A stretch of 64,000 nucleotides of DNA from Anaerolineae bacterium (GTDB lineage: Bacteria > Chloroflexota > Anaerolineae > UBA4142 > SHND01), in the NCBI GenBank assembly GCA_021463195.1, contig JAJTXZ010000009.1:1-64000 (forward strand). The letters run 5' to 3'. Under the pieces are notes generated by a model that did not search any database, had not been told where the DNA came from, and saw only the letters and a program-made list of their open reading frames with translations. Numbering within the stretch: position 1 is the first letter of the stretch; every line of letters starts with the position of its first letter. The position numbers and the translations under genes were made by a program. Below, piece by piece: positions 1-8,516 of this stretch.

Positions 1-1
1 G

Positions 2-181
2 GTGGATGGTTCGTTCAAAGGCGGGACGTACAGCGGGACGTTGACGAATGATGGCGTATCGTTGGCGCCGTATCACGACAATGCTTCCAAAGTATCCGCT
101 GACCTGCAAAAAGAACTCGACCAACTCAAGCAAGACGTGATTGACGGCAAGCTTGACATCAAGGCGTTGTCCGGACAATAA
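2..181 (+). CDS. BMP-family ABC substrate-binding protein, C-terminal end
   Basis: Only the last 59 codons before a TAA stop are in the window. The visible part has the closing pattern of the BMP/PnrA/TmpC family: a GTLTNDGVSLAPYHD stretch followed by a charged amphipathic helix (residues about 28-50) and a short IDGKLDIKAL tail. Members bind purine nucleosides outside the membrane and pass them to an ABC permease. The ATPase and two permeases that follow complete a standard BMP transporter, which supports the call. The N-terminus, including any lipobox, is outside the window. Confidence 0.85.
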   Translation: MDGSFKGGTYSGTLTNDGVSLAPYHDNASKVSADLQKELDQLKQDVIDGKLDIKALSGQ

Positions 182-205
182 AAAGATAAAGCGGTAAATG
201 AGGTT

Positions 206-239
206 ACAGGTAGGCAGGTTCAAAGACTTGCCTGCCTGT
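206..239 (+). promoter_or_regulatory. Hairpin between binding-protein and ATPase genes
   Basis: An imperfect inverted repeat (arms around AGGCAGGT and ACTTGCCT, with further pairing outside) lies in the 87-nt gap between the binding protein and the ATPase. There is no T-run, so it is not a normal terminator. It may protect the upstream message or limit read-through; that is inference. Confidence 0.45.
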
Positions 240-268
240 ATGCCTTTCACCTGTTTCTCGCGACTGAT

Positions 269-1828
269 ATGGCTCCAATCCTCGAATTACGCGGCATCAC
301 CAAACGGTTCCCCGGTGTGCTTGCCAATGACCATATTGACCTTACGCTCAATCAGGGCGAAATTCACGCGCTGCTCGGCGAAAATGGCGCGGGCAAATCT
401 ACCTTGATGAATGTGCTGTACGGTTTGTATCGTCCCGACGAAGGCGAAATTTTAATTCGCGACAAAATCGCGCACATCGCTGGCCCGCGCGACGCGATTG
501 CGCAGGGCATCGGCATGGTGCATCAGCATTTCATGTTGATTCCCGTGTTCACGGTGACCGAAAACGTGATGCTTGGCGATGAAAGCATCGTCAATGGGGT
601 CGTGCTGGACCGCAAAAAAGTCGCGCGCGAAATTCGCGATCTCTCGGTCAAATATGGTTTGGAAGTGAATCCCGATTCATACATCAAAGATTTGTCCGTA
701 GGCATTCAGCAGCGCGTTGAAATTATCAAGCTGCTCTATCGCAAAGCGGACATTCTTATTTTGGATGAACCGACCGCCGTCCTCACGCCGCAAGAGGCGG
801 ATGATTTATTCCAAGTGCTGCGCAATCTCAAAGCGCGCGGCAATTCGATTATTTTTATTACGCACAAATTGCGCGAAGTATTAGAGCTCGCCGACCGCAT
901 CACGGTATTGCGTCTCGGCAAGGTGGTCGGCAGCGCGGACCCGCAAAATACCAACAGCGCGGAATTGGCGCGCATGATGGTCGGGCGCAGCGTCATTTTG
1001 TCGGTAGACAAAGAACCCGCGCAGCCCCAAGCGGTGACGCTCGACGTGAAAAATTTGGTCGTGTTGGACGAACGGCACAACGTCGCGGTCAACGATGTTT
1101 CCTTTCAAGTGCGCGCCGGCGAAGTGCTGGGCATCGCGGGCGTGCAAGGCAATGGACAGACGGAACTCGCGCGGGCGCTCACCGGTCTGCGTCATATCGA
1201 ATCCGGCAGCGTGTCCATCTTGGGTGAGGACACGACGCACGCGACGCCGCGTAAAATTTCCGAGCTGCGCGTCGCGCATGTGCCTGAGGATCGCCAAGCC
1301 GACGGTCTCGTGCTAGGTTTCCCGGTCGAAGATAATTTGGTCTTGAACGAATATTATCGGCCGCCGTTTGCCAAAGGTTTGGTGATGCAGCGCGAGGTGA
1401 TTGAAAAAGCGGCTGAAGAACGCGTGCAAGAATTTGATGTGCGGACGCCGAGTATTTTTGTAAACGTGAGCAGTCTGTCCGGCGGCAATCAACAAAAAGT
1501 GATTGTAGCGCGCGAATTTTCGCGCGACATTAAACTGCTCATCGCATCGCAGCCGACGCGCGGCTTGGATGTGGGCAGCATCGAATATATCCACAAGCGC
1601 ATTATTGAAAAGCGCGACGCGGGGACGGCGGTGCTGCTCGTCTCGAATGAACTCGACGAAATCATGTCGCTTTCGGACCGTATCGCCGTCATGTTCAAAG
1701 GTCAAATCATTGACACGGTGAACGCGGACGAAACAACCAAAGAAGCGCTCGGGCTCTTGATGGCAGGGATGCGTGACGAAAGCGCGCCGCCGCGAGCGCA
1801 AACGGAAATCCCAGACAAAAGCGCGTAA
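269..1828 (+). CDS. BMP-type nucleoside ABC transporter, ATP-binding protein (system 1)
   Basis: A 519-residue protein with two fused ABC ATPase domains, as in NupA/YufO/RfuB. The first domain has a full Walker [10 protein letters not shown] (residues 37-45), an LSVGIQQRVEI signature and the Walker [13 protein letters not shown]. The second domain is the usual degenerate half: GVQGNGQTEL in place of Walker A, an intact LSGGNQQKV signature, and ASQPTRGLD where Walker B would be. It powers import by the two permeases that follow. It begins at an ATG 87 nt after the binding protein and belongs to the same operon. Paralogues at 28523 and 41801 have the same design. The substrate is likely a purine nucleoside, judged from the family and from the catabolic genes in the window. 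Confidence 0.93.
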   Translation: MAPILELRGITKRFPGVLANDHIDLTLNQGEIHALLGENGAGKSTLMNVLYGLYRPDEGEILIRDKIAHIAGPRDAIAQGIGMVHQHFMLIPVFTVTENVMLGDESIVNGVVLDRKKVAREIRDLSVKYGLEVNPDSYIKDLSVGIQQRVEIIKLLYRKADILILDEPTAVLTPQEADDLFQVLRNLKARGNSIIFITHKLREVLELADRITVLRLGKVVGSADPQNTNSAELARMMVGRSVILSVDKEPAQPQAVTLDVKNLVVLDERHNVAVNDVSFQVRAGEVLGIAGVQGNGQTELARALTGLRHIESGSVSILGEDTTHATPRKISELRVAHVPEDRQADGLVLGFPVEDNLVLNEYYRPPFAKGLVMQREVIEKAAEERVQEFDVRTPSIFVNVSSLSGGNQQKVIVAREFSRDIKLLIASQPTRGLDVGSIEYIHKRIIEKRDAGTAVLLVSNELDEIMSLSDRIAVMFKGQIIDTVNADETTKEALGLLMAGMRDESAPPRAQTEIPDKSA

Positions 1829-1904
1829 ACGCAAAGCGTCGGTCACGCTGCGCGGCTCGCAATGCCGCTCTCTGCGCCAGCGCGATACGCGATACGTAAA
1901 CTCT

Positions 1905-3182
1905 ATGGCTCAAGTAACCGCAACCGCGATTCCTCAAAATAATCCCACGCCCGCGCCGCGCAATTCAATCGTACGGCGCGGCTTGGATGTGTTGACTATT
2001 CCCGCGCTCTCGATTTTGACCGCATTCATCGTAAGCGGTTTTGTCATCGCTTTTACATCGCCCGAAGTCTTGAAACTCTTGCCGCAATTTTGGCAGCATC
2101 CGCTCAAATTGTTGACGACGATGCACGAGACTGTGACAACGGCGTATGCCGCGCTTTTGCAAGGCGCGTTTGGCGATTGGGGCGCGATTTGGCAGGGCTT
2201 GGAAAGTTGGTTGGCGACGGGCAATGCGACCGATTTGTTGCGCGCGCTGCGCGACCCGTTTGAAAGTCTCGTCGGCGCGACGCCGTATATTTTCACCGGC
2301 CTCGCGGTAGCGGTTGGTTTCAAAGGCGGCTTGTTCAACATCGGCGTCGAAGGCCAGTTGTTCGCGGGCGCCGTGGCGTCGGCATGGGTCGGCTTTAGTA
2401 TCGAAGGGCTTCCGTGGTTCATTCATCTGCCGTTGGCGCTAGGCGCGGGCATCGCGGCGGGCGCGGTTTGGGCGGGCATTGCGGGTTTGCTCAAAGCCAC
2501 GCGCGGCGTCAACGAAGTCATCAATACGATTATGCTCAATTACATCATGTTCCTTTTTACGGACTGGTTATTGAGCGATGGCGGTCCGCTGCGCGGCAAC
2601 GCCGGCGCGCCGCGCACGCCTGAAATTTATCCGAGCGCGTATTTGCCGCGCCTTTTACCCGACCCGGTGCGGTTTCATTGGGGCTTTTTTCTCGCCATCG
2701 GCGCGGTGTTTTTCGTGTATTGGCTTTTGTGGAAAACGACTGTCGGCTTTGAAATCCGCACTGTTGGCGCGAGTCCGACGGCGGCAAAATACGCGGGCAT
2801 CGCGGTCGGCAAAGTTTTTGTAATGGCGATGGGTTTGTCGGGAGGATTGGCGGGCTTGGCGGGCGCGAACGAATTGCTCGGTTTGAATCATTACATGGTC
2901 GCCGCCTTTTCGCCCGGTTATGGTTTTGACGCGATTGCGCTCGCGCTGTTAGGCAAATCGAATCCGTTTGGAGTGCTTGCCGCCGCGCTGCTCTTTGGCG
3001 CGCTGCGGAATGGCGCGACGCGGATGCAATCTATCGCGACCGTGCCAATAGATATTATTTCGGTGATGCAAGCGTTGATCATCGCTTTTATCGCCGCGCC
3101 CGAAATCGTGCGCTGGTTGTTCCGTCTGAGAACGCCGGCGCAACAGGAACACGAAGTTTTTGCGCGCGGCTGGGGCGCATAA
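1905..3182 (+). CDS. BMP-type ABC transporter permease, NupB/YufP-like (system 1)
   Basis: A 425-residue polytopic membrane protein of the BPD_transp_2 permease family. An N-terminal hydrophobic segment (about residues 30-50) is followed by an extracytoplasmic insert, then a core with the family hallmark FNIGVEGQLFAG. The cytoplasmic coupling region reads KATRGVNEVINTIMLNYI, the EAA-like loop that contacts the ATPase. The frame is open upstream to 1773, but that would overlap the ATPase by 56 nt with an Arg/Lys-rich tail of no merit; the ATG at 1905 is the better start. It forms a heteromeric channel with the next gene. Confidence 0.92.
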   Translation: MAQVTATAIPQNNPTPAPRNSIVRRGLDVLTIPALSILTAFIVSGFVIAFTSPEVLKLLPQFWQHPLKLLTTMHETVTTAYAALLQGAFGDWGAIWQGLESWLATGNATDLLRALRDPFESLVGATPYIFTGLAVAVGFKGGLFNIGVEGQLFAGAVASAWVGFSIEGLPWFIHLPLALGAGIAAGAVWAGIAGLLKATRGVNEVINTIMLNYIMFLFTDWLLSDGGPLRGNAGAPRTPEIYPSAYLPRLLPDPVRFHWGFFLAIGAVFFVYWLLWKTTVGFEIRTVGASPTAAKYAGIAVGKVFVMAMGLSGGLAGLAGANELLGLNHYMVAAFSPGYGFDAIALALLGKSNPFGVLAAALLFGALRNGATRMQSIATVPIDIISVMQALIIAFIAAPEIVRWLFRLRTPAQQEHEVFARGWGA

Positions 3183-3191
3183 CAACTTACG

Positions 3192-3253
3192 ATTTTTGAT
3201 TTTCGCTTTTCGCTGTATGGTTATAGCGCCATCCCCAATCGAAAATCGAAAAT
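3192..3253. repeat. Inverted repeat of the GATTTTCG/CGAAAATC type
   Basis: Arms of 14 nt (left 3192-3205, right 3240-3253) pair with one mismatch in the gap between two permease genes. The same AATCGAAAATC wording recurs at 20622-20661 and in looser form at 57812-57856. Confidence 0.55.
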
Positions 3254-3271
3254 TGACAACCCAAAATCACA

Positions 3272-4543
3272 ATGTTCGGAATGGTTGCTACAGCGGCGGC
3301 GCGCAAGGCTTCAGATGTCGCGCAGCAGCGACGTTGGCTGGTCGGCGGAATGCTTGTCGTCATCGGCTTGTTGTGCCTGTGGTTTTTTGCCATGCAAGTC
3401 CCGGCGGATGTTATTTCCAAATATCGTTTCAGCGGCGGCGGCGATCCGGTGCAGCTGCCCGTAATCGAGTTGCCGACCCGTCTGACGAATTTTATTCTCG
3501 CGCTCGCGCTGATTGCCTTTGGCGCGTTCCATATCACGCGCGGCGTTGCTCATTCGGGCGCGCTGTTTGGCGTGAGCGCGTCTTTGCTGCTCGCGATTTT
3601 TTTGACCTGGAGCATTCGCGGCGCCTCGCTCAATCTGACGGGGCTGTTGGAAAGCACGCTGATTCGTTCGATTCCATTTTTATTGGGCGCTCTTAGCGGC
3701 ATCATGTGCGAACGGTCGGGCATTATCAATATCGCCATTGAAGGCATGATGCTCACCGCCGCGTTCGTTTCAGTCATTGTCGGCGCGTTGACCGGCAATT
3801 TGTGGATTGCGTTGGTGGCGGGCTTGCTGAGCGGCGCGCTGATTGCGGGCGCGCACGCGGTGCTTTCCATTCGTTTCAAGGTGGACCAAATCATCAGCGG
3901 CACAGTCATCAATATCTTTGCGGCGGGCCTCACCAACTTTTTGAATCTGCGGTGGTTGACCGTGAATCAAGAATTGAATAACAGCGGCACGTTCGCCAAA
4001 CTGCCCATTCCGTTTCTTTCCGATATACCCGTATTGGGGACGATTCTGTTCAATCAAATCATCTTGGTCTATATCGCGTTGGGACTCATGTTCGCCGTCA
4101 ACTTTTTGCTCTTTTCGACGCGCTGGGGGCTGCGGACGCGCGCGGTGGGTGAACATCCGAAAGCGGCGGATACTTTGGGCGTGAATGTATTCAAGATTCG
4201 TTATGCCAACGTAATTTTCGCGGGCATGTTGGCGGCGCTCGGCGGCGCGTTCCTCACGCTCGGCTCGGTCGGACGATTTGATAAATTGATGACAAATGGA
4301 CGCGGTTTTATCGCGCTCGCCGCGATGATTTTCGGTAATTGGAACCCGTTCGGTTCGTTTGGCGCGTCGCTGTTGTTTGGTTTTATGGATTCGCTGCAAT
4401 TAAAATTGCAAATTCTCACGTCCGTGATTCCATCCGAATTTTTGTTGATGGCGCCGTATCTGGCGACAATCATCGTGCTAGCGGGTGTCGTCGGGCGCGT
4501 GCGACCGCCAGCGGCGGAAGGCATTCCGTACGAGAAACAGTAA
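3272..4543 (+). CDS. BMP-type ABC transporter permease, NupC/YufQ-like (system 1)
   Basis: A 423-residue polytopic permease. It has the second-subunit hallmark IINIAIEGMMLTAAF near residue 150, then the coupling loop RFKVDQIISGTVINIF, and a C-terminal GVVGRVRPPAAEG tail typical of this subunit. An N-terminal extension of about 130 residues carries extra hydrophobic segments, so it is longer than the roughly 310-340 residues of its paralogues at 37105 and 39553. Last gene of transporter system 1; a strong terminator follows at once. Confidence 0.92.
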   Translation: MFGMVATAAARKASDVAQQRRWLVGGMLVVIGLLCLWFFAMQVPADVISKYRFSGGGDPVQLPVIELPTRLTNFILALALIAFGAFHITRGVAHSGALFGVSASLLLAIFLTWSIRGASLNLTGLLESTLIRSIPFLLGALSGIMCERSGIINIAIEGMMLTAAFVSVIVGALTGNLWIALVAGLLSGALIAGAHAVLSIRFKVDQIISGTVINIFAAGLTNFLNLRWLTVNQELNNSGTFAKLPIPFLSDIPVLGTILFNQIILVYIALGLMFAVNFLLFSTRWGLRTRAVGEHPKAADTLGVNVFKIRYANVIFAGMLAALGGAFLTLGSVGRFDKLMTNGRGFIALAAMIFGNWNPFGSFGASLLFGFMDSLQLKLQILTSVIPSEFLLMAPYLATIIVLAGVVGRVRPPAAEGIPYEKQ

Positions 4544-4559
4544 ATGTAAAATGACCACG

Positions 4560-4590
4560 ACAGCCGAAAAAATCGGCTGTCCGTTTTTTT
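4560..4590 (+). terminator. Rho-independent terminator of transporter operon 1
   Basis: Stem ACAGCCGA/TCGGCTGT around a short A-rich loop, then CCG and a run of seven T. It starts 17 nt after the stop of the last permease gene. Confidence 0.85.
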
Positions 4591-4697
4591 GAAATTCCGC
4601 GCGCGTTGAAAATTTTTGTTTTGGCTTGCCCCGCCGCGGCATATCAAACGTTGCGCGCATACACGCGCTTGGCTCTCTTTATTTTGCGAGGCGATAG

Positions 4698-5375
4698 ATG
4701 TCCGTTTGGCTGTACGCCGTTTATACGCTGCTCTATATATTGATTATGGGTTGGGGCGCGCGGCTTTGGCTGCAAACGCGTCGGCCCGGCGTTTTAATTT
4801 TGCTCGCAGTGACGTTCGGCGTGTTTTACGACAATCTCATTCTCGCGTTGGGCAATGTGTTTGGGGCGGGAGAATTGTTGTACGCGTTGAGCGTGCCGCG
4901 CTTTGCGCTGCATCAACTGATTTTGCCGTGGGTGATTGTGGTGGGCGTGTTGCAAGCGCGCGACGCCGGGATTGCATGGGCGCAGAGTCCGCGCGCCTTG
5001 TGGCTTGCCATCGCGTCAAGCGGCGCGCTGATGGCGTTTGGAGTGTTTACGCGCGTGCTGCCGCTGCAATTAGCGCCGGAAATGATGGATGGCGTGATGC
5101 GCTATGTCGCCGCGAATTTGCACGGTCCGCCGCTGGTCAGTATCTTGGCGCTGGTATTTGTAGGCGTCAGCGGTTTTTTTCTCTGGCGCCAATGCGATTG
5201 GGTATGGGTGTTTGCGCTGTCGCTTTTGGTCTTTGTCGGCGAATCCATTCCTGATGAAAGTCTGCGCCGTTTGCTCGGTTCAGGCGTTGAAGTAATGTGG
5301 TTGGTTGCTATGCTGGCGACAGAGCGGTGGCTCGCGCAGCGCGGGCGAGAGCCCGTGACGGCGCGGGCGCTATAA
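4698..5375 (+). CDS. Hypothetical multi-pass membrane protein
   Basis: A 225-residue protein made almost wholly of hydrophobic segments (roughly six or seven helices) with short Arg-rich loops. I recognise no catalytic motif or named family. A GAGG ribosome-binding stretch lies just before the ATG. It stands alone between the terminator at 4560 and a hairpin at 5405, so it is probably transcribed separately. Confidence 0.7.
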   Translation: MSVWLYAVYTLLYILIMGWGARLWLQTRRPGVLILLAVTFGVFYDNLILALGNVFGAGELLYALSVPRFALHQLILPWVIVVGVLQARDAGIAWAQSPRALWLAIASSGALMAFGVFTRVLPLQLAPEMMDGVMRYVAANLHGPPLVSILALVFVGVSGFFLWRQCDWVWVFALSLLVFVGESIPDESLRRLLGSGVEVMWLVAMLATERWLAQRGREPVTARAL

Positions 5376-5404
5376 AGTTCCGCGTGTCGCGCGAAAATAA
5401 AAAA

Positions 5405-5433
5405 AATGACAAACAGTTGTGTCGTTTGTCATT
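5405..5433. terminator. Hairpin, possible terminator
   Basis: Perfect 10-bp arms AATGACAAAC and GTTTGTCATT with a 9-nt loop, 30 nt after the preceding stop. The A-run lies before the left arm and there is no T-run after the right arm, so on the plus strand it is a weak terminator; read on the minus strand it would be followed by T. Confidence 0.45.
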
Positions 5434-5471
5434 CTTGCTAACGCATTGCCGCGGCTTGAGCGGAGCAGCGC

Positions 5472-5855
5472 ATGGATAGAATTTTTTTTGTCGGTATCGG
5501 CGGCGCCATCGGTTCGGTCGCGCGTTATCTAATCAGCGGTTGGGTTCAAACCGTTAGCGGCAGCGTTTCTTTTCCCTTTGGCACGCTTTTCGTGAATGTC
5601 ATCGGCTGTTTTGTGATTGGCGTCTTGTCCTATCTGGCGGACGCGCACAGTTTGCTGTCGCCGGAACTGCGCGCGCTCTTGGTCATTGGCGTGTTGGGCG
5701 GATTCACCACCTTTTCTTCATTCGGCAATGAAACGATGGCGCTCGCGCGCGATGGCGAAATGGCATACGCGTTCGCCAACATCGCGGCGAGTTTGATTTT
5801 GGGTTTGGGCGCCGTGTATGTAGGGCGTATGCTGATGGGGGCGGTGTGGAGATGA
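5472..5855 (+). CDS. crcB: Fluoride ion exporter CrcB/Fluc
   Basis: A 127-residue four-helix membrane protein of the CrcB/Fluc family, which forms a dual-topology dimer that lets fluoride leave the cell. The family signature GGFTTFSSFGNE sits near residue 77, with GTLFVNVIGCFVIG near residue 37. The length is normal. Only one copy is seen, as expected for the homodimeric form. Its stop codon overlaps the start of the DUF190 gene in an ATGA arrangement, a pairing seen in many bacteria. I could not see a fluoride riboswitch in the 96-nt gap upstream. Confidence 0.92.
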   Translation: MDRIFFVGIGGAIGSVARYLISGWVQTVSGSVSFPFGTLFVNVIGCFVIGVLSYLADAHSLLSPELRALLVIGVLGGFTTFSSFGNETMALARDGEMAYAFANIAASLILGLGAVYVGRMLMGAVWR

Positions 5856-6187
5856 ACATGCTTTCCAATGATGGCGCGCTGCTGCGCATTTTTATCGGCG
5901 AGCAGGACAAGAGTCACGGCAAGCCGTTGTGCGAGTGGCTGGTGTTGGAAGCGAAAAAGCGCGGGCTGGCGGGCGCCACCGTGTTGCGCGGCATGATGGG
6001 GTACGGCGCAAACTCGCGCATTCACACCGCCAAAATCGAACGTCTCTCGGAAGATTTACCCATCATTGTCGAATTGGTGGACACGCGCGAAAATTTGGAA
6101 GCGTTTCTCGAATACATCAATCCCGAAATTCATGGCGGCATGGCGACGCTCGAAAAGGCGTATGTCAAATTTTATCGTGACGGATAA
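5852..6187 (+). CDS. DUF190 (PII-like) protein coupled to crcB
   Basis: A 111-residue protein of the DUF190 family, which has a PII-like ferredoxin fold and is often encoded next to crcB. Recognisable parts are LRIFIGEQDKSHGKPL near the N-terminus, GLAGATVLRGMMGYG, and a C-terminal strand around VELVDTRE. The start is the ATG at 5852, which overlaps the crcB stop (ATGA); a GTG at 5846 is also in frame. The tight coupling suggests a role tied to ion homeostasis; ligand and mechanism are unknown. Confidence 0.87.
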   Translation: MNMLSNDGALLRIFIGEQDKSHGKPLCEWLVLEAKKRGLAGATVLRGMMGYGANSRIHTAKIERLSEDLPIIVELVDTRENLEAFLEYINPEIHGGMATLEKAYVKFYRDG

Positions 6188-6192
6188 TTAAC

Positions 6193-6837
6193 TTGCGTTT
6201 TTATTTTGTGCGACATGGCGAAAGCCAAGCCAATCTCACGCGCGAATTTTCCAGCGACGGTCACGCCAAACATCCGCTGACCGCCAAGGGCCGCGCGCAG
6301 GCGCAGACTCTGGCGGAAAAATTGCGCGACGAAACGTTCGCGGAAATCTATGCCAGCCCGTTATTACGCGCGCGCCAGACGGCGGAAATTCTCAACGCGC
6401 CGCACGGTCTTGAAATCCAAATCACGCCCGCGTTGAGCGAACATCACGCGGGCATTTTGGAAGGACGCGCCGACCAAGCCGCGTGGGACGAATACCGCGC
6501 CCTGTTCGAGACCTGGCTCATTCAACGCGATTTGGATGCGCGCATAAAAGGCGGCGAAAGTTTTAATGAACTGCGCGCGCGTTTTATTCCGTTTATCAAC
6601 GCGCTGGCGCGACGCCATCAGGACACCGCGGCGAATGTATTGCTCGTCGCGCACGGCGGCATTTATCTGATGATGCTGCCATTGATTTTAACCAATATCG
6701 GCTTTGCGTTCGCGCGCGCGCATATTTTGAGTAATACCGCGCTGGTCTTGACGGAACAGCGCGCGGAGGGCTTGGTCTGCCTTTCATGGGACGGCGTAAA
6801 ACTGACGCCGTCAGGGAGCATTGTGGATGAAATTTGA
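6193..6837 (+). CDS. Histidine phosphatase (phosphoglycerate-mutase-like)
   Basis: A 214-residue protein of the histidine phosphatase superfamily. The catalytic RHGES motif is at residues 8-12, the second phosphate-binding arginine lies in ASPLLRARQTAE, an acidic ALSEHHAGILEG follows, and the second catalytic histidine is in VLLVAHGGIYLMM. The start is a TTG at 6193, only five bases after DUF190; no ATG gives a complete N-terminal strand. The substrate cannot be told from sequence; broad sugar-phosphate or cobalamin-type phosphatases share this motif set. Confidence 0.85.
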   Translation: MRFYFVRHGESQANLTREFSSDGHAKHPLTAKGRAQAQTLAEKLRDETFAEIYASPLLRARQTAEILNAPHGLEIQITPALSEHHAGILEGRADQAAWDEYRALFETWLIQRDLDARIKGGESFNELRARFIPFINALARRHQDTAANVLLVAHGGIYLMMLPLILTNIGFAFARAHILSNTALVLTEQRAEGLVCLSWDGVKLTPSGSIVDEI

Positions 6838-7363
6838 CGCGCGCAAGTTGGTCGCGCCGCCGCGATTGCATTATTTTGACGGACGGCTTGTGACGGCGGC
6901 GGATTTTCGCGCCGCACAAAATTATCAGCGCGAAAAATTGTGGCTGCACAATCGGATGCTGCACGGCTATGGCATTGTGGCGGGACTTGAGGTGGCGATG
7001 CAAGCGAGCGCCGATGGCGTCGCGCAAATCGAAATCGCGCCCGGCTATGCGTTGGATGGATATGGCCGCGAATTGATTGTGCCGGACGCGCTGTCCATTA
7101 CGGTGGGGCGTGATCGCCGCGATTTTGTCGTGTTTCTCAAATACGCAGAACAAGCTGACCTATCGTCGGCGCTGCCAATGCCCGATGGCGAGTCCCAAGT
7201 CACGCAGTTTATTGAAACCGCGCAAGTTTTGTTCGAAGCCCCGACCGAACGTTTGACGCCGCCGCCCGCGCGCGCTGATTTCGCGATTCCGCTCGCGCGC
7301 TTGCGAAAACCGCATCAGCAATGGCAGCATGATCGCGATTTTCGTCCACCGCGCGCCAAATAA
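6827..7363 (+). CDS. Hypothetical protein of the phage-tail/injection-system-associated type
   Basis: A 178-residue soluble protein. Its N-terminus, LVAPPRLHYFDGRLVTAADF, followed by a HNRMLHGYGIVAGLEV block, is a pattern I associate with small proteins near contractile-tail and baseplate-like gene sets, though none of those genes is here. The ATG at 6827 overlaps the phosphatase gene by 11 nt; a TTG at 6821 is possible. The sequence after about residue 140 is proline- and arginine-rich and ends abruptly, so it may be shortened. Function unknown. Confidence 0.65.
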   Translation: MKFDARKLVAPPRLHYFDGRLVTAADFRAAQNYQREKLWLHNRMLHGYGIVAGLEVAMQASADGVAQIEIAPGYALDGYGRELIVPDALSITVGRDRRDFVVFLKYAEQADLSSALPMPDGESQVTQFIETAQVLFEAPTERLTPPPARADFAIPLARLRKPHQQWQHDRDFRPPRAK

Positions 7364-7705
7364 TGTCGCGCCCGCGTCGCGCATATGGCGTGTGGCGATG
7401 ATGCCCCAGAACCCCGCGATTTGTTCTATCCCGACCGCGCGCGTAAACCCAATCCGCCAGATGACCGCAATTCTATTTTGCGCGTGCGCCGCTTAACTCG
7501 CGCGCGCAATCGCAGAGCGCGGTCACAGACGCGGCGCGCCAGCTTGAGCCGCAAGAAACGTTCGCGATGTATATAGCCCTTCAGGTTTGGTTTTGGCAAG
7601 CTATGCAAGACTCTTTGGGTTTCCGAAAACCCGAAGAGTCTGACAGTCCAAAACCTTTTCTGCGCCGTTATAGTTATCACGGACGCTGGTTGGAATGGAT
7701 TCACA
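7364..7705. other. Gap without a convincing gene, holding one palindromic repeat
   Basis: 342 nt between two plus-strand genes. The reading frame of the previous gene stays open for 63 codons after its stop (7385-7576), but the product is Arg-rich and looks like non-coding GC-rich sequence. The second half holds a copy of the GGGTTTCCGAAACCC palindrome family. Confidence 0.6.
7583..7656. repeat. Palindromic repeat, GGGTTTCCGAAACCC family, copy 1
   Basis: Inner stem 7608-7641 (AGACTCTT-GGGTTT / AAAACCC-GAAGAGTCT) inside an outer pair AGGTTTGG/CCAAAACCT. The centre is shared with copies near 13.7, 13.9, 21.8 and 41.7 kb while the arm sequences differ. Confidence 0.75.
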
Positions 7706-8470
7706 ATGACAATGACTTTTGATTTGGCGTGGTGGGGCTGGCTCATCGCTTTGCTCGGCGCGTTCTTGATTGGCTTTTCAAAATCGGGCATCGCCGGTTT
7801 AGGCATTCTTGCCGTCGCGATGTTCACCTGGATTTTTCCCGCGCGCGCTTCGGTGGGCATTATATTGCCGCTCTTGATTGTGGGCGACCTCGTTTCGCTC
7901 GCGCATTATCGGCGCAGCGCGGTGTGGTCGCATTTGCTGCGTCTGATCCCGTGGGCGGCGCTCGGTTTATTGGCGGGCTATTTCGCGTTGGATAAATTGG
8001 ACGCGGCGCTGATGGGTAAATTGATTGGCGCGGTTTTGCTCGTTGTGACCGCGCTGCAATTTTGGCGCATGCGCTCCGCCACCGCAATGGAAGACGCGAG
8101 CCAGCGGATTGCGCGCAATATTTTTCTCGTCGCGCTCGTCGGCATTACGGCGGGTTTCTTTACGATGGTGGCGAACGCGTCGGGCCCCATCATGATTATT
8201 TATTTGCTCGCGCTGGATTTGCCGAAACTTGAATTTATGGGCACCGGCGCATGGTTTTATTTTTTGTTCAATGTCGTCAAGGCGCCGCTGAATGTGAGTT
8301 TAGGATTGATTACGTGGCAGACGCTAAGCTTTGGCTTGCTACTGACGCCAGTCGTGATTCTGGGCGGCTTGGCGGGTTATCAAACTTTGAAACGCATCAA
8401 TCAAAATTTATTCGAGGACCTCGCGTTGGGGTTGACGGTGGTGGCGGCGCTGCGTCTGATGCTCGGCTAA
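7706..8470 (+). CDS. TSUP (TauE/SafE) family anion exporter
   Basis: A 254-residue polytopic membrane protein with the two-fold repeat of the TauE/SafE (TSUP) family. The first half contains LIGFSKSGIAGLG, the second GITAGFFTMVANASGPIMIIYLLA, each the conserved loop of its repeat. Members export sulfite, sulfoacetate and related anions; the substrate here is unknown. There is no sulfur-oxidation gene nearby to narrow it down. Confidence 0.88.
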   Translation: MTMTFDLAWWGWLIALLGAFLIGFSKSGIAGLGILAVAMFTWIFPARASVGIILPLLIVGDLVSLAHYRRSAVWSHLLRLIPWAALGLLAGYFALDKLDAALMGKLIGAVLLVVTALQFWRMRSATAMEDASQRIARNIFLVALVGITAGFFTMVANASGPIMIIYLLALDLPKLEFMGTGAWFYFLFNVVKAPLNVSLGLITWQTLSFGLLLTPVVILGGLAGYQTLKRINQNLFEDLALGLTVVAALRLMLG

Positions 8471-8516
8471 AGTTGCGCCGCGCGTTGCATTGCGTATACT
8501 CGGACGCGTGACGGGT

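Noticed and set aside
5376-5471. Fluoride riboswitch before crcB
   Set aside because: The conserved GGCGATG...pseudoknot core is not visible; only a simple hairpin is present.
7385-7576. Small gene after the hypothetical protein at 6827
   Set aside because: Arg-rich composition, no ribosome-binding site and no motif; treated as non-coding.
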